Shown in pieces: positions 63,705 to 64,000 of a stretch of DNA of 64,000 bases. Below the pieces are notes generated by a model. That model searched no databases. It had not been told where the DNA came from and saw nothing but the letters and a program-made list of their open reading frames with translations. The translations under genes and the position numbers were made by a program. The DNA comes from Chlamydiota bacterium. Lineage in GTDB: Bacteria; Chlamydiota; Chlamydiia; Chlamydiales; Rhabdochlamydiaceae. Within the stretch, counting starts at the first letter, position 1; the number at the start of each line of letters is the position of its first letter. Where the stretch lies: contig JAUPVT010000024.1 in the NCBI GenBank assembly GCA_030916885.1, forward strand, positions 1 to 64,000, read 5' to 3'.

Positions 63705-64000
63705 CTATCCAACAGAATTTTCTAATTTTAAAGTTAATAATTTTTGTGCTTCAATAGCAAACTCTAGAGGTAATTCCTGTATGACTTTTTTGCAAAACCC
63801 ATTAACAATTAAGTTAATGGCATCTTCTCTAGAAATCCCTCTGGTTTCTAAGTAAAATAGTTGCTCCTCATTCATTTTCGAAGTAGACGCCTCGTGCTCT
63901 AATTCGGATGTTTCATTAGCTATTTCTATATATGGAAAAGTGTTAGCAGAGCATTGATTGCCAATTAACATTGAATCACACTGCGTATAATTACGCGCTC
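63705..64000 (-). CDS. sufB: Fe-S assembly protein SufB (C-terminal part, cut by the window edge)
   Basis: The frame is open to the right edge and continues upstream of the track [23 protein letters not shown] then [20 protein letters not shown] and [20 protein letters not shown]. These are the conserved C-terminal SufB motifs, including the E-x-E-A-S/H-E-A region of the SufBD interface. About 98 of an expected ~480 residues are present. It is the first visible gene of sufBCDS. Confidence 0.95.
   Translation of the reverse strand, partial: ARNYTQCDSMLIGNQCSANTFPYIEIANETSELEHEASTSKMNEEQLFYLETRGISREDAINLIVNGFCKKVIQELPLEFAIEAQKLLTLKLENSVG

Overview
The window looks like chromosome from a low-GC, obligately intracellular member of the Chlamydiae, most likely an environmental (Parachlamydiales / Simkania- or Rhabdochlamydia-like) lineage. 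This rests on gene content and gene order, not on a database search. From memory, several blocks match chlamydial gene order: nrdR-dksA-lspA; znuABC next to obg-rpmA-rplU; tsp beside rpsL-rpsG-fusA-rpsJ; rodA/birA/nifU/nifS/gpmA; and a type III secretion run sctJ-X-L-R-S-T. Two major-outer-membrane-like porins of the Legionella/Simkania type, a Chlamydia-style Tsp protease and glycogen phosphorylase fit the same picture.

Layout. 0-14.5 kb: an Na+/H+ antiporter, KdsD, isocitrate dehydrogenase, a 2-oxoacid dehydrogenase E2, LpxK and GmhA (lipid A and heptose supply), Asd, then one long minus-strand operon nrdR-dksA-lspA-hyp-cinA-rRNA methyltransferase-trmH-rluA. 14.5-26.4 kb: an AT-rich stretch with a decayed gene, tRNA-Ser(GGA), a zinc/manganese ABC transporter, two tiny basic-protein genes missing from the ORF track, rplU-rpmA-obg, tRNA-Phe(GAA), tsp and the rpsL-rpsG-fusA-rpsJ operon. 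26.4-44 kb: rodA and small envelope genes, birA, a nifU/nifS pair whose active-site residues are missing, gpmA, a pseudouridine synthase, phosphate transport, a DMT transporter, hemH, an amino-acid-binding lipoprotein, glgP and an SthA-like flavoprotein. Spaced among these are remnants of an OprB-type porin, a conserved lipoprotein, an Rpn nuclease and IS1/IS3 transposases.

44.2-51 kb: the most unusual region. All six steps of de novo UMP synthesis are represented, but nearly every gene is broken: carA is frameshifted in an A8 run, carB has lost about half its length, pyrB and pyrC are fused by deletion, and pyrE and pyrF are adjoining fragments. Only pyrD looks intact. The surviving CPSase and dihydroorotase segments resemble the animal/fungal CAD proteins, and pyrE-pyrF resembles a UMP-synthase fusion. 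Two envelope glycosyltransferases are interleaved and intact, which may explain why the locus is still transcribed.

51.9-60.4 kb: the type III secretion inner-membrane/export genes sctJ, an sctK-like gene, sctL, sctR, sctS and sctT. A MOMP-like porin gene with its own promoter sits between sctS and sctT and has lost its C-terminal beta-signal. An intact second porin gene follows with a long structured leader and a strong terminator, then a decayed third copy of its upstream region and an IS982-family transposase remnant. 60.4-64 kb: the suf iron-sulfur operon (sufB partial, sufC, sufD, sufS), which has an intact desulfurase. Coordinates come from reading the sequence by eye; starts were moved where ribosome-binding sites or overlaps argued for it.
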